Part shown: positions 27,899 through 36,810 of the stretch, in pieces
Layout of the letters: every line of letters begins with the position of its first letter
Position numbering within the stretch: position 1 is the stretch's first letter
Assembly (NCBI GenBank): GCA_934217675.1
Contig: CAKQCV010000008.1
Coordinates: forward strand, 1-64,000
DNA length: 64,000 nt
Direction of reading: 5' to 3'
Source: an uncultured Prevotella sp.
GTDB taxonomy: Bacteria > Bacteroidota > Bacteroidia > Bacteroidales > Bacteroidaceae
Made by a program: the position numbers and the translations under genes
The notes under the pieces: model-generated
What the model was told of the DNA's origin: nothing
What the model saw: only the letters and a program-made list of their open reading frames with translations
Databases searched by the model: none

Positions 27899-28840
27899 CT
27901 ATAATGTTATCTTACCCTTTTTATATTCATAATCAATAATGCTGTCAGCAAGGCTTATGTTTGGCACATGTATGGAATCGCAACCCAATGCCTCGGCTGC
28001 CGTTACATATATTTCAGCGGCAGGAATGATAACATCGGCGCGGTCGGGCTTCAGTCCATACTGTGAGATTCTCTCATCAACGCTGAGCGCCCTAAGTTTT
28101 GAGCAGATATCCTTTATCTCGCTTACCTTAATCTCCTTAGGGCCTTTCTTTGAATGGGTAAGTTTGAAAAGCTTGTTTATGTTTCCGCCAGAACCTATCA
28201 GATGGATTCCCTGTATCTCCTTGCCATAAAGCGAAAGGTCGGTTTTCATCTCATTGATTGCCGACTGCGACACTTTTCCGCTCAACATTCTCAGTGTGCC
28301 GATATTGTAGGAACGGCAATGGGCAATCATGCCATTATGGAGAAGCGAAACCTCAGTGCTACCGCCACCCACATCAATATATGCAAAGTCGCCAACGGTG
28401 CAGTCGGTTTCCTCAACAATATTGTCGCAGAGCAACTGTGCTTCCTCCTGTCCTTTTATAATCTCTATTTTTATTCCTGAATTTTTATACAAGCGCTTCA
28501 GCACTTTCCCACCATTCTCGGCATCACGCATTGCTGAAGTGGCACAGGCTCTGTAGCTCACCACGTCATTCAGTTTCATTATCTGCTTGAAAGCCTTGAG
28601 CATATACAGCATTTTTTCTTCTCTTTCTTTTGATATTTTACCAAGTGAGAAAACGTCTTTTCCCAATCGCAGCGGCACACGCATATACATCACTCTTGAT
28701 ATTTTGGGTTCTCCTTCCCCATTCTTGCGGAAGAAATTTTTTATCAACAGTCTGGCTCCGTTTGATCCGATGTCTATGGCTGCAATATTGTAAGATATAT
28801 CAAAGTTGTCCATCTGCTGCCACTTTTCTGAGTTTTTCAT
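27899..28840 (-). CDS. ppx: Ppx/GppA-family exopolyphosphatase
   Basis: The protein begins most plausibly at the ATG at 28840 (313 residues), after AAGAACAAGAA; a later ATG at 28813 is possible, and the longer in-frame extension runs inside ppk1. It has the actin-like ASKHA fold: phosphate loop AAIDIGSNGARLLI, the RACATSAMRDAENG segment, catalytic KGQEEAQLL and FAYIDVGGGSTEVSLL, and a second glycine loop LIGSGGNINK. It is a short form lacking the C-terminal HD-like domain of E. coli Ppx. The predicted role is removal of terminal phosphate from polyphosphate (or pppGpp). It overlaps the end of ppk1 by 41 bases, so synthesis and breakdown of polyphosphate are translationally coupled. Confidence 0.9.
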   Translation of the reverse strand: MKNSEKWQQMDNFDISYNIAAIDIGSNGARLLIKNFFRKNGEGEPKISRVMYMRVPLRLGKDVFSLGKISKEREEKMLYMLKAFKQIMKLNDVVSYRACATSAMRDAENGGKVLKRLYKNSGIKIEIIKGQEEAQLLCDNIVEETDCTVGDFAYIDVGGGSTEVSLLHNGMIAHCRSYNIGTLRMLSGKVSQSAINEMKTDLSLYGKEIQGIHLIGSGGNINKLFKLTHSKKGPKEIKVSEIKDICSKLRALSVDERISQYGLKPDRADVIIPAAEIYVTAAEALGCDSIHVPNISLADSIIDYEYKKGKITL

Positions 28841-30917
28841 TTTCTTGTTCTTTATTATTGATACTGTCACTTTTTTTCTGCAGCTCTTCTTGGGAGCGGA
28901 ACTGTTTTCCGTCTGCTGCCTGCAGTATAGGGTCGTTGCCCTTTCCGTCAACAAGTCTGCCGTTCATCGTGTCGGCAAGCCCATAGTCCACGGTGCGCAG
29001 CAAGTCGCGCTGCATGTCAAGGTCGTATACTGGAGTATATACTTCAATGCGGTTCTGCAAATTACGAGGCATCCAGTCGGCACTGCCTATATAATATTTA
29101 GGCATTCCACCATTGCATGCTATTATTATTCTTGAGTGTTCCAGATAGCGGTCTATAATTCCAACCACACGGATGTTCTCACTCACTCCAGGAATACCTG
29201 GAACAAGAGAGCAGTTTCCTCGCACAAGCAAATCAAGTTTCACTCCGGCACATGATGCTTCATAAAGTTTGTCAACCATATCATGCTCGGTTATATGGTT
29301 TATCTTCACCTTCAGCCATGCCTCTTTTCCTGCTTTCGCATTTTTTATTTCCGTATTGATAATCTGCAGTAGCTTTGTCTTCATTACATTTGGCGAAACG
29401 AGCAGTTCTCGGAAGCGTGGCTGTGAAAAAGGACGGTTGATAAAATCGAACACGTGTTCCACTTCATTGACAATCTCTTTTCTTGCCGTCATCATAAGAT
29501 AGTCTGTATATACTTTAGCATTTCCTTCATGGAAGTTTCCTGTTCCTATACAGGCTATGTTTCCTTTCTTTGACTCTATATACAAGAGCTTTGAATGGAC
29601 TTTGAGTCCGTCAACGCCAAATATCACATTGATACCTTCCTCTTGCATACGCTTGCTCCATTTTATGTTACTTTTCTCGTCAAATCTGGCAAGAAGCTCA
29701 ACTACGGCTGTTACCTTTTTGCCATTGCGTGCTGCACAGACAAGGGCTTTTACTACTTTTGAATCGGAAGCAAGACGATATAATGTGGTCTTTATCTCTT
29801 TTACATCGGGATGAAGTGCTGCTTCTCTCAACACTCTGATATATGCATCAAACGAGTTGTAAGGCACATGGATAAATCTGTCTTTCTCTCGTATCTGCTT
29901 CAATATACTGTTGTTGCTCAGAAATTCTGGCTTCATGACGTGGTTCCACTTTGGATATTTCAGCTCCTTATGACCGAAATCGGGAAATTTCATCAAGTCT
30001 TTATGATTTTGATAACGTCCGCTTGGCAGTGCAGCGTCAAGATGATCAACGTTCATTCGCGACATTATCTTCTTCTGCATGTCTTTTGGCATCAGTTTAT
30101 CGTAGATAAGTCTTACTGGCTCTCCCTTCTTACGACTGTTCACACCTTTTGCTATTAACTGCAAAACGCCATAATCTGAATCGTTTTCTATATCCATCTC
30201 TGCGTCTTTGGTAAACTTGAATGAGTATGCCTCGAAGGTGCTTGACTTGAAGCCAACGAATATAAGCGGAAGACAAAAGCGCACCACGTCGTCAAGATAT
30301 ATTGCGTTCTGATAACCGTCGCTGGGCGGAAGAACGATAAATCTGCCGAAATCACTGTCGGGCACTTTTATTATAGCATAGTCTGTTTTTGGCTTCTTGC
30401 CAAAAGTTTCGTCTGTTTCGGTTTTCTTTACGATAAGATATATACGATTGTCTTGAAGTTTTCCTATTTCAGAAATATTCGACAACCATATTGGATTTGT
30501 TGCTCCGTTTAGTTTATCAAAGTAGAAGTCTGTTATAAACCTCTTCTGCTCGTCGTTGAGATGTTGCTCGTCAAGAAGACGTATATTGTGCTCTTCAAGC
30601 AGTTTGAAAACTTCATCTATTGCTGAAGTGTATTCTTTACTGTATATACTGTTAAGCTTATTGATGGTTTTTATCGTATGCTTAAGATGTTCTTTTTCTC
30701 TTTTTGCCGATTTGTCGGCAGATTCAAGCAGACGGTTCAACGATGCCATGCGAACTCTGAAGAACTCGTCGAGATTGTTTGAATATATACCGAGGAATGA
30801 CAAACGCTCAAGCAATGGCACTGTGACTTTTTGTGCTTCGCTGAGAATACGATGGTTAAAATACATCCAGCTTATATCGCGGTCTACGTAATAGTCTTTA
30901 AAATTCTTGTTTTTCAT
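28800..30917 (-). CDS. ppk1: Polyphosphate kinase 1
   Basis: A 705-residue enzyme that makes polyphosphate from ATP reversibly. Domains run in the usual order: N domain (about 5-110, starting YVDRDISWMYFNHRIL), H domain (to about 320), then C1 and C2. Both active-site histidines are visible: the autophosphorylated one in GLKVHSKLLYIE and the second in YLEHSRIIIACNGG, with the substrate loop GTGNFHEGNAKVYTD between them. Length is normal for Bacteroidetes. The tail (about 670-705) is charged and coiled. Middle gene of the LRR-ppk1-ppx unit: 16 bases after the LRR gene, overlapping ppx. Confidence 0.96.
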   Translation of the reverse strand: MKNKNFKDYYVDRDISWMYFNHRILSEAQKVTVPLLERLSFLGIYSNNLDEFFRVRMASLNRLLESADKSAKREKEHLKHTIKTINKLNSIYSKEYTSAIDEVFKLLEEHNIRLLDEQHLNDEQKRFITDFYFDKLNGATNPIWLSNISEIGKLQDNRIYLIVKKTETDETFGKKPKTDYAIIKVPDSDFGRFIVLPPSDGYQNAIYLDDVVRFCLPLIFVGFKSSTFEAYSFKFTKDAEMDIENDSDYGVLQLIAKGVNSRKKGEPVRLIYDKLMPKDMQKKIMSRMNVDHLDAALPSGRYQNHKDLMKFPDFGHKELKYPKWNHVMKPEFLSNNSILKQIREKDRFIHVPYNSFDAYIRVLREAALHPDVKEIKTTLYRLASDSKVVKALVCAARNGKKVTAVVELLARFDEKSNIKWSKRMQEEGINVIFGVDGLKVHSKLLYIESKKGNIACIGTGNFHEGNAKVYTDYLMMTARKEIVNEVEHVFDFINRPFSQPRFRELLVSPNVMKTKLLQIINTEIKNAKAGKEAWLKVKINHITEHDMVDKLYEASCAGVKLDLLVRGNCSLVPGIPGVSENIRVVGIIDRYLEHSRIIIACNGGMPKYYIGSADWMPRNLQNRIEVYTPVYDLDMQRDLLRTVDYGLADTMNGRLVDGKGNDPILQAADGKQFRSQEELQKKSDSINNKEQENEKLRKVAADGQL

Positions 30918-30933
30918 CTTTTATCGGTAATGT

Positions 30934-31803
30934 TCATTTTTTATACATTGGAGCTTTTCTCTTTTTTTCAACAACACGGTCGTCAAAGTCTCGTGTCAAT
31001 TTGCCAAATTTCTCAATACTTCCATCTGGCACTAAGATGACATTAAGATTGTCACAACCACTAAGCATACTGCGTTTATATTTGGCAGGAACGCCACTGA
31101 ATTCAACTTTCTTCAGCGAAGCACAATCGGCAAAAGCGCATGCACCTATTTGATCTATTCCGCTTGGCAGCGTTATGCCGATGAGAGAATCACAATCAAA
31201 GAAAGCTTCATCGTCTATAACTTTCAGTGATGACGGCAAGGCAACCGCCTTTATATACTTGTTTTTTGAGAATGCTTTCTCTCCTATTGTTTCAACGCCC
31301 TTTGGTATTTTGTATTCTTGGTCAGAAGATATGTAAGATACAAGTGTTTTCCCACCATCGGCAAACACAGCTTTTCCGTCTGATACTACATAATCTGAAG
31401 AACTTTCAACTTTCAAATCTACTATCTCAATAAATGGATTTGTTCCGAGTTTCACCACTGTAGACGGAATCTTTATTTCCCTAAGAGATATACATCTGCC
31501 AAAAGCTTCATGACCTATAGTTTCAATACCTTCGGGCAAGGTTATCTCCTCAAGATAAGCACACCCCCAAAAAGCATCCGAATCTATGTCTCTTGTTCCT
31601 TCACATACTGTATAGCTACCCTTTAAACTCTTAGATGCCATCAGCACATGACGCCCATTTTTTGAATAGAATACTCCGTCAAGGTCTTCCCTGCTACCTG
31701 ACGTTTTTCTTATAGCAAAGTCAATGACAAGTTGCTCAAGCTTATCCTCGGCATTCAAATCTTTCTTTAAATCCTTTAACTGAGATTTCTTCAAGTCCTT
31801 CAT
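30934..31803 (-). CDS. BspA-like leucine-rich repeat protein, predicted cytoplasmic
   Basis: A 289-residue protein with no signal peptide: it starts MKDLKKSQLKDLKKDL, a charged helix. Residues about 70-250 carry LRR_5/BspA-type repeats with the pattern IxxxAFxxCxxLxxIxLPxxIxxIG (for example DAFWGCAYLEEITLP, EAFGRCISLREIKIP, KAFSKNKYIKAVALP, EAFFDCDSLIGITLP, CAFADCASLKKVEFS). The tail is basic (VVEKKRKAPMYKK). BspA proteins are usually secreted; this one lacks export and sorting signals, so it is probably an intracellular binding protein. It is the first gene of the operon, 16 bases before ppk1, which invites a link to polyphosphate but does not prove one. Confidence 0.85.
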   Translation of the reverse strand: MKDLKKSQLKDLKKDLNAEDKLEQLVIDFAIRKTSGSREDLDGVFYSKNGRHVLMASKSLKGSYTVCEGTRDIDSDAFWGCAYLEEITLPEGIETIGHEAFGRCISLREIKIPSTVVKLGTNPFIEIVDLKVESSSDYVVSDGKAVFADGGKTLVSYISSDQEYKIPKGVETIGEKAFSKNKYIKAVALPSSLKVIDDEAFFDCDSLIGITLPSGIDQIGACAFADCASLKKVEFSGVPAKYKRSMLSGCDNLNVILVPDGSIEKFGKLTRDFDDRVVEKKRKAPMYKK

Positions 31804-31827
31804 AATGTTGCATTTTTATTTCAGTTG

Positions 31828-31835
31828 CAAAATTA
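31828..31835 (-). promoter_or_regulatory. -7 box of the LRR-ppk1-ppx operon
   Basis: TAATTTTG on the minus strand, 24 bases before the LRR start; no clean -33 element. Confidence 0.5.
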
Positions 31836-31923
31836 CTCCAAACTATTGATATACAGAGTGTAGAAACAATTACGTTATTGTGAAGATAATGTTACAAACG
31901 TATTATCGGCAGTTATTATATAA

Positions 31924-31968
31924 AAGAAAGGCTTCCGCAAAACTGATTGTTCTGCGAAAGCCTTTCTT
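31924..31968 (-). terminator. Terminator of the LptD/MaoC operon
   Basis: A 16-bp stem with one mismatch (31924-31939 with 31953-31968) followed by a T-rich stretch on the minus strand. Confidence 0.85.
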
Positions 31969-31989
31969 ATAATGCTATAAAAATGTATG

Positions 31990-32454
31990 TTACTCGAAAT
32001 AGTAAAGGAATGTTGCTACTCCTTCAAGGGCTTTTTTGCCTGTTTCCTTTATTTCTATACGGAACTTTATCTCTGCTTTTGTAACGCCACGAAGGTTTGC
32101 AATAGACTGCAGGTCTGTTACCAAACGAATGCTCTCGCCAGACTTCACTGCCTGTCCGAACTTCATCTTGTCCATACCGTAGTTTACCATCATCTTCAGA
32201 TTGTTAACCTCAATAATCTGATTCCAAAGATATGGAAGCATAGATAGTGTGAGATAACCGTGTGCGATGGTTGTCTTGTATGGACTTTCTTTCTGTGCCT
32301 TTTCTGTGTCTACGTGTATCCACTGATGGTCGAGTGTAGCGTCAGCAAACATGTTGATACGCTCCTGCGAAAGTTCTACATAGTCGGAAGTGCCGAGGTT
32401 CTTACCTAAATAGGTTGCGAACTCGTCGTAGTTGTTAATGATAAGTTTTGCCAT
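31990..32454 (-). CDS. MaoC-family (R)-hydratase/dehydratase
   Basis: A 154-residue hot-dog fold protein. The MaoC signature is present: FADATLDHQWIHVD (catalytic Asp and His near 39-44) followed by IAHGYLTLSML. These proteins add water to (or remove it from) 2-enoyl thioesters; a fatty-acid role is likely but the substrate is not known. It is the last gene of an operon otherwise devoted to the outer membrane (lipoprotein, LptD, lipoprotein), 8 bases after the preceding gene. A link to lipid A acyl chains is therefore possible, but only by position. Confidence 0.9.
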   Translation of the reverse strand: MAKLIINNYDEFATYLGKNLGTSDYVELSQERINMFADATLDHQWIHVDTEKAQKESPYKTTIAHGYLTLSMLPYLWNQIIEVNNLKMMVNYGMDKMKFGQAVKSGESIRLVTDLQSIANLRGVTKAEIKFRIEIKETGKKALEGVATFLYYFE

Positions 32455-32462
32455 TGCTTTAT

Positions 32463-32855
32463 TTATTTTGTTGAATAATCTTTTTGCGTTATGTTTATCT
32501 CATAAAGTTTCTGCCCCTTATGCTTCTCTGAATAGAATGTGTACATAAAATTATAGCCTGCATCTTTATAGCCACGCACTGAAGTGTTGCCTTTCAGACC
32601 ATCGATCATATCCTTACGAATTGTCGTGTTTTGGATTGCTGTTGTGTCGGCAGGACCACTCACTGTCATGCAATAGTGTAGGGTGAGTGTGGTTTTGTCA
32701 AAAACAAGACTGTCGGTTGTTATCCCGTTTCCTAACTTCATCGGACAGTTTTTCCTTGTGAAATCCTGTGCCTCGCGTGCTGCACGGTCTTCCAAGCTCT
32801 CCTGACAGGAAGTTGCAGCTATTGCCACAGCTGCCAACAATATTATCTTCTTCAT
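32463..32855 (-). CDS. Small lipoprotein of unknown function
   Basis: 130 residues from the ATG at 32855; the frame extends 18 codons further but that part lacks a signal. The N-terminus MKKIILLAAVAIAATSC is a lipoprotein signal with C17 as the lipidated residue. The mature domain is a small alpha/beta unit with a second Cys pair (CPMKLG and HYCMTV). It resembles small Bacteroidales lipoproteins of unknown role. It sits between lptD and the MaoC gene (44 and 8 bases), so envelope function is likely. Confidence 0.78.
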   Translation of the reverse strand: MKKIILLAAVAIAATSCQESLEDRAAREAQDFTRKNCPMKLGNGITTDSLVFDKTTLTLHYCMTVSGPADTTAIQNTTIRKDMIDGLKGNTSVRGYKDAGYNFMYTFYSEKHKGQKLYEINITQKDYSTK

Positions 32856-32899
32856 AATATAAATATATATAGTCTTTTTTCTTTTATGCTCATATTGTT

Positions 32900-35728
32900 T
32901 TAATACCACTGCACGGCATTGCTGTAGCCACTGCGCTTGTCATATTTCAAAGCATCGGTGAGCGTAGAGGCATTGCACCTGAATGTAAAGTTGTATGAGG
33001 TGTAAGGCGCAAGTACTACCGAACAACTCATGTTGAAACAATGCAAATCGCGCTGCAATGAAGCTGTGGTCATTGAAAGGTCATGCTCCTCAAAATCGTA
33101 ACCGGAAGAGAAGCTGATGTTCCAACCATCACTGATACGTATGTTTCCGCTGAAATTCAAGGTCTGAGTGAACTTATACGGATAGCGCATTGTCTTCTTG
33201 TTGAACTTTCCAGATGTGTTCTCACGCATCATAATACCGTATCCAAATGTTACCGACCATGGCATTGAGAATTTCATATAACCATCGTCATCGGTCTCTG
33301 CCTTTGTCGAGGTCTTTTTTCTTGCACCATTCTGTGCCTTTATCATATCATCGTCAACATTGGTTTCAACTCCAGTGTCATCGTCATCATCGTTTTTCCT
33401 GTCGCTATTTTTATCATCGCTGCCACCGCCAAACAGTTTCTTTATCTTCTCTGGATTGAGGGTGTAGGATATGTTCTGTGACATTCCCTGGAATCTTCCG
33501 AACCTGCCTTTTCCCCACTCCGTGTGGTTGCCAACATAAGGGTTTCCGTTTGCATCAAGCTCGTAAGCATAAGTGGCAAACACGGCATTCATATTGAATG
33601 TGTAGTTCTTCCACCATTTCAGTCGGATATTAAGAGAGAGGTCGCTCCATGGCTTCTCCTTTGCTGCCATATTATACGACATATTGGCTCCCAATTCGTC
33701 GATAATACTGATTTTCTTGAATCCTGTGGAATCCTTGTCTGACTTCACCTTCATCTCAATATTATTAGACAACGACATTGATATGCTTCCTGTTCTGCCA
33801 CTGCCCGGAACTCCGAAGAGTGAGCCTGAGAATGGTGAATATTTCTCCATCGTGACATTACCTTCGGCATCGGTCTTCATGTATGTTTCATAATAGCCAT
33901 AATGACTTGTGCTGAAATCCGGAGCGAAGCTGTATGACACCTGTGGCGTGATGACATGACGTATTGCTTGTATCTTGTCGCCAAAGATTTTTCTGTTTGG
34001 CATCCAAAAGCCATATAGCTTTGTTGAAGCACTAACACTCATCGACCAGTTGTAAACGTTATAGAAGCCGTAAGTTGTGTCACGCATCACCGTCTGGTGC
34101 TTTGCATCCCAACTCTGCATCACTTTATTTGTATACATACGGTCGGTGAAGTTTATCGACGGATTTATGTTTATATAATTAAATAAGGTGAAGTTTGCAT
34201 TAATAGGGATATTATGCTGCATACCATTACGCCAATCTTTTATCAGATTTGACTTCATGATAAGGTCTTCCTTCGTATTTATCGAGTTGCGCAGACTTCC
34301 CGTATAGCTCATGGAAATTTTTTCATACCAACGCTCCTTACCAACCAAACGCTTGCGTTTGAATGGATAAAAACGGCTCACGGAGATGTTCAAATCCGGA
34401 AGAGTGATTGCCACTGTTGAATCGCGCATGTTTTGATCGAAGTTTGTTGTTCCGCTGATTGTCATTCCTAAACTTGAGAATGTGGTGGTCCAACTGACAC
34501 TTGATGTTCTTGTGCTTTGTGTTAGCGACTGCGGATTATACATGCTTGTCAGATTATTTCGCTCATAGCTTGATGTGGCAAAGTTTACACTGGCAGAAAG
34601 GGTGTTGAAAGGATTTGACTTTGCATCCTGACGGTGGTTCCATTGAATTTTGAAACTCTCCTGTTCTGTAAAGTCTGGCATTCCTTTATCACCATTCTTT
34701 GTGTCTTGATAGCTAAAATAGAAACTGCCACTGTATTTATATCGCTTGCGGTAGTTGCTTGCTGCCGAGAGTCCCCAAGACCCCTTGGTGTAAATCTCGC
34801 CAAGGAGTTTCAAATCCCACTTGTCGTTTATAGCAAAATAGTATCCTCCATCACGCAAATAAAATCCACGGGCACTTTCATCACCATACGATGGCATGAT
34901 GAATCCGCTTGAATAGCTCTTGGAGAATGGAAAAAAACCGTATGGCACAGCAAGTGGCAATGGAACATCTGCAACGACAAGATATGCTGGACCGAATACT
35001 ACATCCTTGCCTGGACGCACCTTGGCACGCGAAAGGGCTATGTAAAAATCAGGATGTTCGGCATCGCAAGTAGTATAGCGACCATGCTCCAAAAAGAGTT
35101 CTCCTTTATCATTGCGCTTTGAACGCATACTTGTCAGGAAACCATCTTCTTGTTCTGTATAAACATTATTGATAAAGCCTTTCTTCGTCTTAAAGTTAAA
35201 GGCTATGGTATCACTGTCATACTGAGTCTCTCCCATCTTAAACACCGGACGACCTTGTAAGTTACCAGAAGTGTCTCTCGCTCCTGTGGCATGCACAAGG
35301 CTACTGTCCATATTCATCGTGATATCGGCACTCGTAAGGTTCATGTTCTGATATTGAACATTTGAATTTCCGTATAAATAGGCAAGCTTGTCAGAGGCAC
35401 GGTATACCATGGAGTCGGCTGCAGCAAATTTTACAGGAGCGTCTACTCCTGTAGATTTTTTTCTGTTTATACTGTCAAGCCGTATAGAATCGTCAACCTG
35501 CTTATTGTGACGATAGATTGCAAGCTGAATGGAGTCCATATTTGTCGTGTCCGGTTCCAGGCCTACAGTTTCAGCCATAACAGTATCATGCCCAAGCGTA
35601 TCAGCAAGGGCTAAAGAAGTTTTGGTGGCTTTTTGCTTCTTTTGATTTTTCAGAAATGGAACATTTGTACCTGCCATAACGAAAACGAAGGCAAAAAGAA
35701 GTATGAATATAGTGGATTTCTTTCTCAC
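32900..35728 (-). CDS. lptD: LPS-assembly outer membrane protein LptD (OstA-like)
   Basis: A 942-residue outer-membrane protein. Its signal anchor (about 1-22) is followed by a linker and an OstA/LptA-like beta-jellyroll (about 95-220: DSMVYRASDKLAYLYGNSNVQYQ then TSADITMNMDSS). A long C-terminal beta-barrel follows (about 240-942), ending in an aromatic residue (NAVQWY), as expected for BamA recognition. It delivers LPS to the outer leaflet. In the barrel, near residues 780-825, is an unusual acidic, repetitive insert (GGGSDDKNSDRK, a DDDDD run), probably a long extracellular or periplasmic loop. The cysteines typical of E. coli LptD are not conserved in pattern. Ten bases separate it from the lipoprotein gene upstream. 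Confidence 0.9.
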   Translation of the reverse strand: MRKKSTIFILLFAFVFVMAGTNVPFLKNQKKQKATKTSLALADTLGHDTVMAETVGLEPDTTNMDSIQLAIYRHNKQVDDSIRLDSINRKKSTGVDAPVKFAAADSMVYRASDKLAYLYGNSNVQYQNMNLTSADITMNMDSSLVHATGARDTSGNLQGRPVFKMGETQYDSDTIAFNFKTKKGFINNVYTEQEDGFLTSMRSKRNDKGELFLEHGRYTTCDAEHPDFYIALSRAKVRPGKDVVFGPAYLVVADVPLPLAVPYGFFPFSKSYSSGFIMPSYGDESARGFYLRDGGYYFAINDKWDLKLLGEIYTKGSWGLSAASNYRKRYKYSGSFYFSYQDTKNGDKGMPDFTEQESFKIQWNHRQDAKSNPFNTLSASVNFATSSYERNNLTSMYNPQSLTQSTRTSSVSWTTTFSSLGMTISGTTNFDQNMRDSTVAITLPDLNISVSRFYPFKRKRLVGKERWYEKISMSYTGSLRNSINTKEDLIMKSNLIKDWRNGMQHNIPINANFTLFNYININPSINFTDRMYTNKVMQSWDAKHQTVMRDTTYGFYNVYNWSMSVSASTKLYGFWMPNRKIFGDKIQAIRHVITPQVSYSFAPDFSTSHYGYYETYMKTDAEGNVTMEKYSPFSGSLFGVPGSGRTGSISMSLSNNIEMKVKSDKDSTGFKKISIIDELGANMSYNMAAKEKPWSDLSLNIRLKWWKNYTFNMNAVFATYAYELDANGNPYVGNHTEWGKGRFGRFQGMSQNISYTLNPEKIKKLFGGGSDDKNSDRKNDDDDDTGVETNVDDDMIKAQNGARKKTSTKAETDDDGYMKFSMPWSVTFGYGIMMRENTSGKFNKKTMRYPYKFTQTLNFSGNIRISDGWNISFSSGYDFEEHDLSMTTASLQRDLHCFNMSCSVVLAPYTSYNFTFRCNASTLTDALKYDKRSGYSNAVQWY

Positions 35729-35738
35729 TTTTATTTTG

Positions 35739-36497
35739 TTATTTCTTGCGATAATATGATTTCACGCCATCCTTGAAACGCAACTGCAGACTGTCTTTCA
35801 TCATCAATACTATATCTACGGTGTCGCGCATTGGCTTTGCTTTTTTACGCTTACGATTGCCAAATTCGATTGTGCCTTCTGTAAATACGAGTCTTCCGTT
35901 TAGAACATTCCACTCTGTGTAGTATTTTACTTGAGGATATATTACAGGACTTTCGCTTGCTTCAGAACCGACAGAATATTGCAATCCTACAGGTTGCATC
36001 ATATTTTGCTTCTTTATCTTGAAACCTTGTTCACGAGGCACCATAAAGGTCTGCATGATAGAATCAGCCTCTGAAGACGGCTTCTTATTCATTCCGCCAA
36101 GCACAGGACCATGTTTGCGCATCTTTGGCTCTGCAAGATACACCCATGTACCTTTCAGTTCATCAAGGTCTATCACAGCATCTGCCACCCGCTTGTTATC
36201 CTTATTCACAACAATAGCCATTTGGTCGCCAATCTTTGGTCTGCCAAAAACTTTATGGTTTCGCATTGCCGACAATATATTATAAATTACAGGGTCGCTA
36301 TCGTCTGACGGTAACAATACCAAAACTGAATCTGTACATCCATCACATGCAAGTCCGTAGACAGAAGTATCGCCTGCCAAGCGCACATCCTTGACAATAT
36401 CTGCAGTTACATTCTTGCCAGCTTTCTTGTTGCCACCGCAGCTGCCCAAAAGCAATGCTGCAGCAAAAGCGAAAGGCAATATTCTATTTATATTCAT
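35739..36497 (-). CDS. Lipoprotein of unknown function upstream of lptD
   Basis: 252 residues from the ATG at 36497; a GTG two codons earlier is the alternative. Lipoprotein signal: PFAFAAALLLGSC, C20 lipidated, followed by GGNKK. The mature part starts with a strand-rich domain with a CDGC pair (near 51-54) and SVLVLLPSDD, and ends with a second beta domain (KYYTEWNVLNGRLVFTEGTIEFG) and a basic end. The family is conserved in Bacteroidales as far as I can recall, but I cannot name a function. First gene of the lptD operon, so a role in outer membrane assembly is plausible. Confidence 0.75.
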   Translation of the reverse strand: MNINRILPFAFAAALLLGSCGGNKKAGKNVTADIVKDVRLAGDTSVYGLACDGCTDSVLVLLPSDDSDPVIYNILSAMRNHKVFGRPKIGDQMAIVVNKDNKRVADAVIDLDELKGTWVYLAEPKMRKHGPVLGGMNKKPSSEADSIMQTFMVPREQGFKIKKQNMMQPVGLQYSVGSEASESPVIYPQVKYYTEWNVLNGRLVFTEGTIEFGNRKRKKAKPMRDTVDIVLMMKDSLQLRFKDGVKSYYRKK

Positions 36498-36518
36498 ATT
36501 CACTTATATTATAGCGTG

Positions 36519-36526
36519 CAAAATTA
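36519..36526 (-). promoter_or_regulatory. -7 box of the lptD operon
   Basis: TAATTTTG on the minus strand, 22 bases before the ATG; no clear -33 element. Confidence 0.5.
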
Positions 36527-36607
36527 GCAAAAAAACTCCGATAATCTGTTGTTATGTATTTTAAATTAATAAAAAACACATGAGAATGTATTGCCGACTT
36601 TCCAGTT

Positions 36608-36626
36608 TTAATGGTAAAACCATTAA
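36608..36626. promoter_or_regulatory. Perfect 8-bp palindrome in the lptD / oadA-like divergent region
   Basis: TTAATGGT, three bases, ACCATTAA. No T-run follows, so it is more like an operator than a terminator. It lies about 80 bases upstream of the rightward -7 box and about the same distance upstream of the leftward one. Nothing else is seen in the 313-bp gap. Confidence 0.4.
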
Positions 36627-36705
36627 TTTCCAGAAAAAGGGAAATAATACGAGATTTTAAAATAGTTTTTTGCGATAATAATTCAAATTATTCAAGCAAA
36701 AGCTG

Positions 36706-36713
36706 TACTTTTG
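36706..36713 (+). promoter_or_regulatory. -7 box of the carboxylase-like gene
   Basis: TACTTTTG, 98 bases before the chosen start at 36811; no good -33 element. Confidence 0.45.
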
Positions 36714-36810
36714 CACTTGTAAACACACGCAGCAGACTGTTCGGTGGGATTAGAATGCTGTAATTTTGAATGTCCACCCTTTAGCCTGTTACGCTTTAAA
36801 TCGATTTGAA

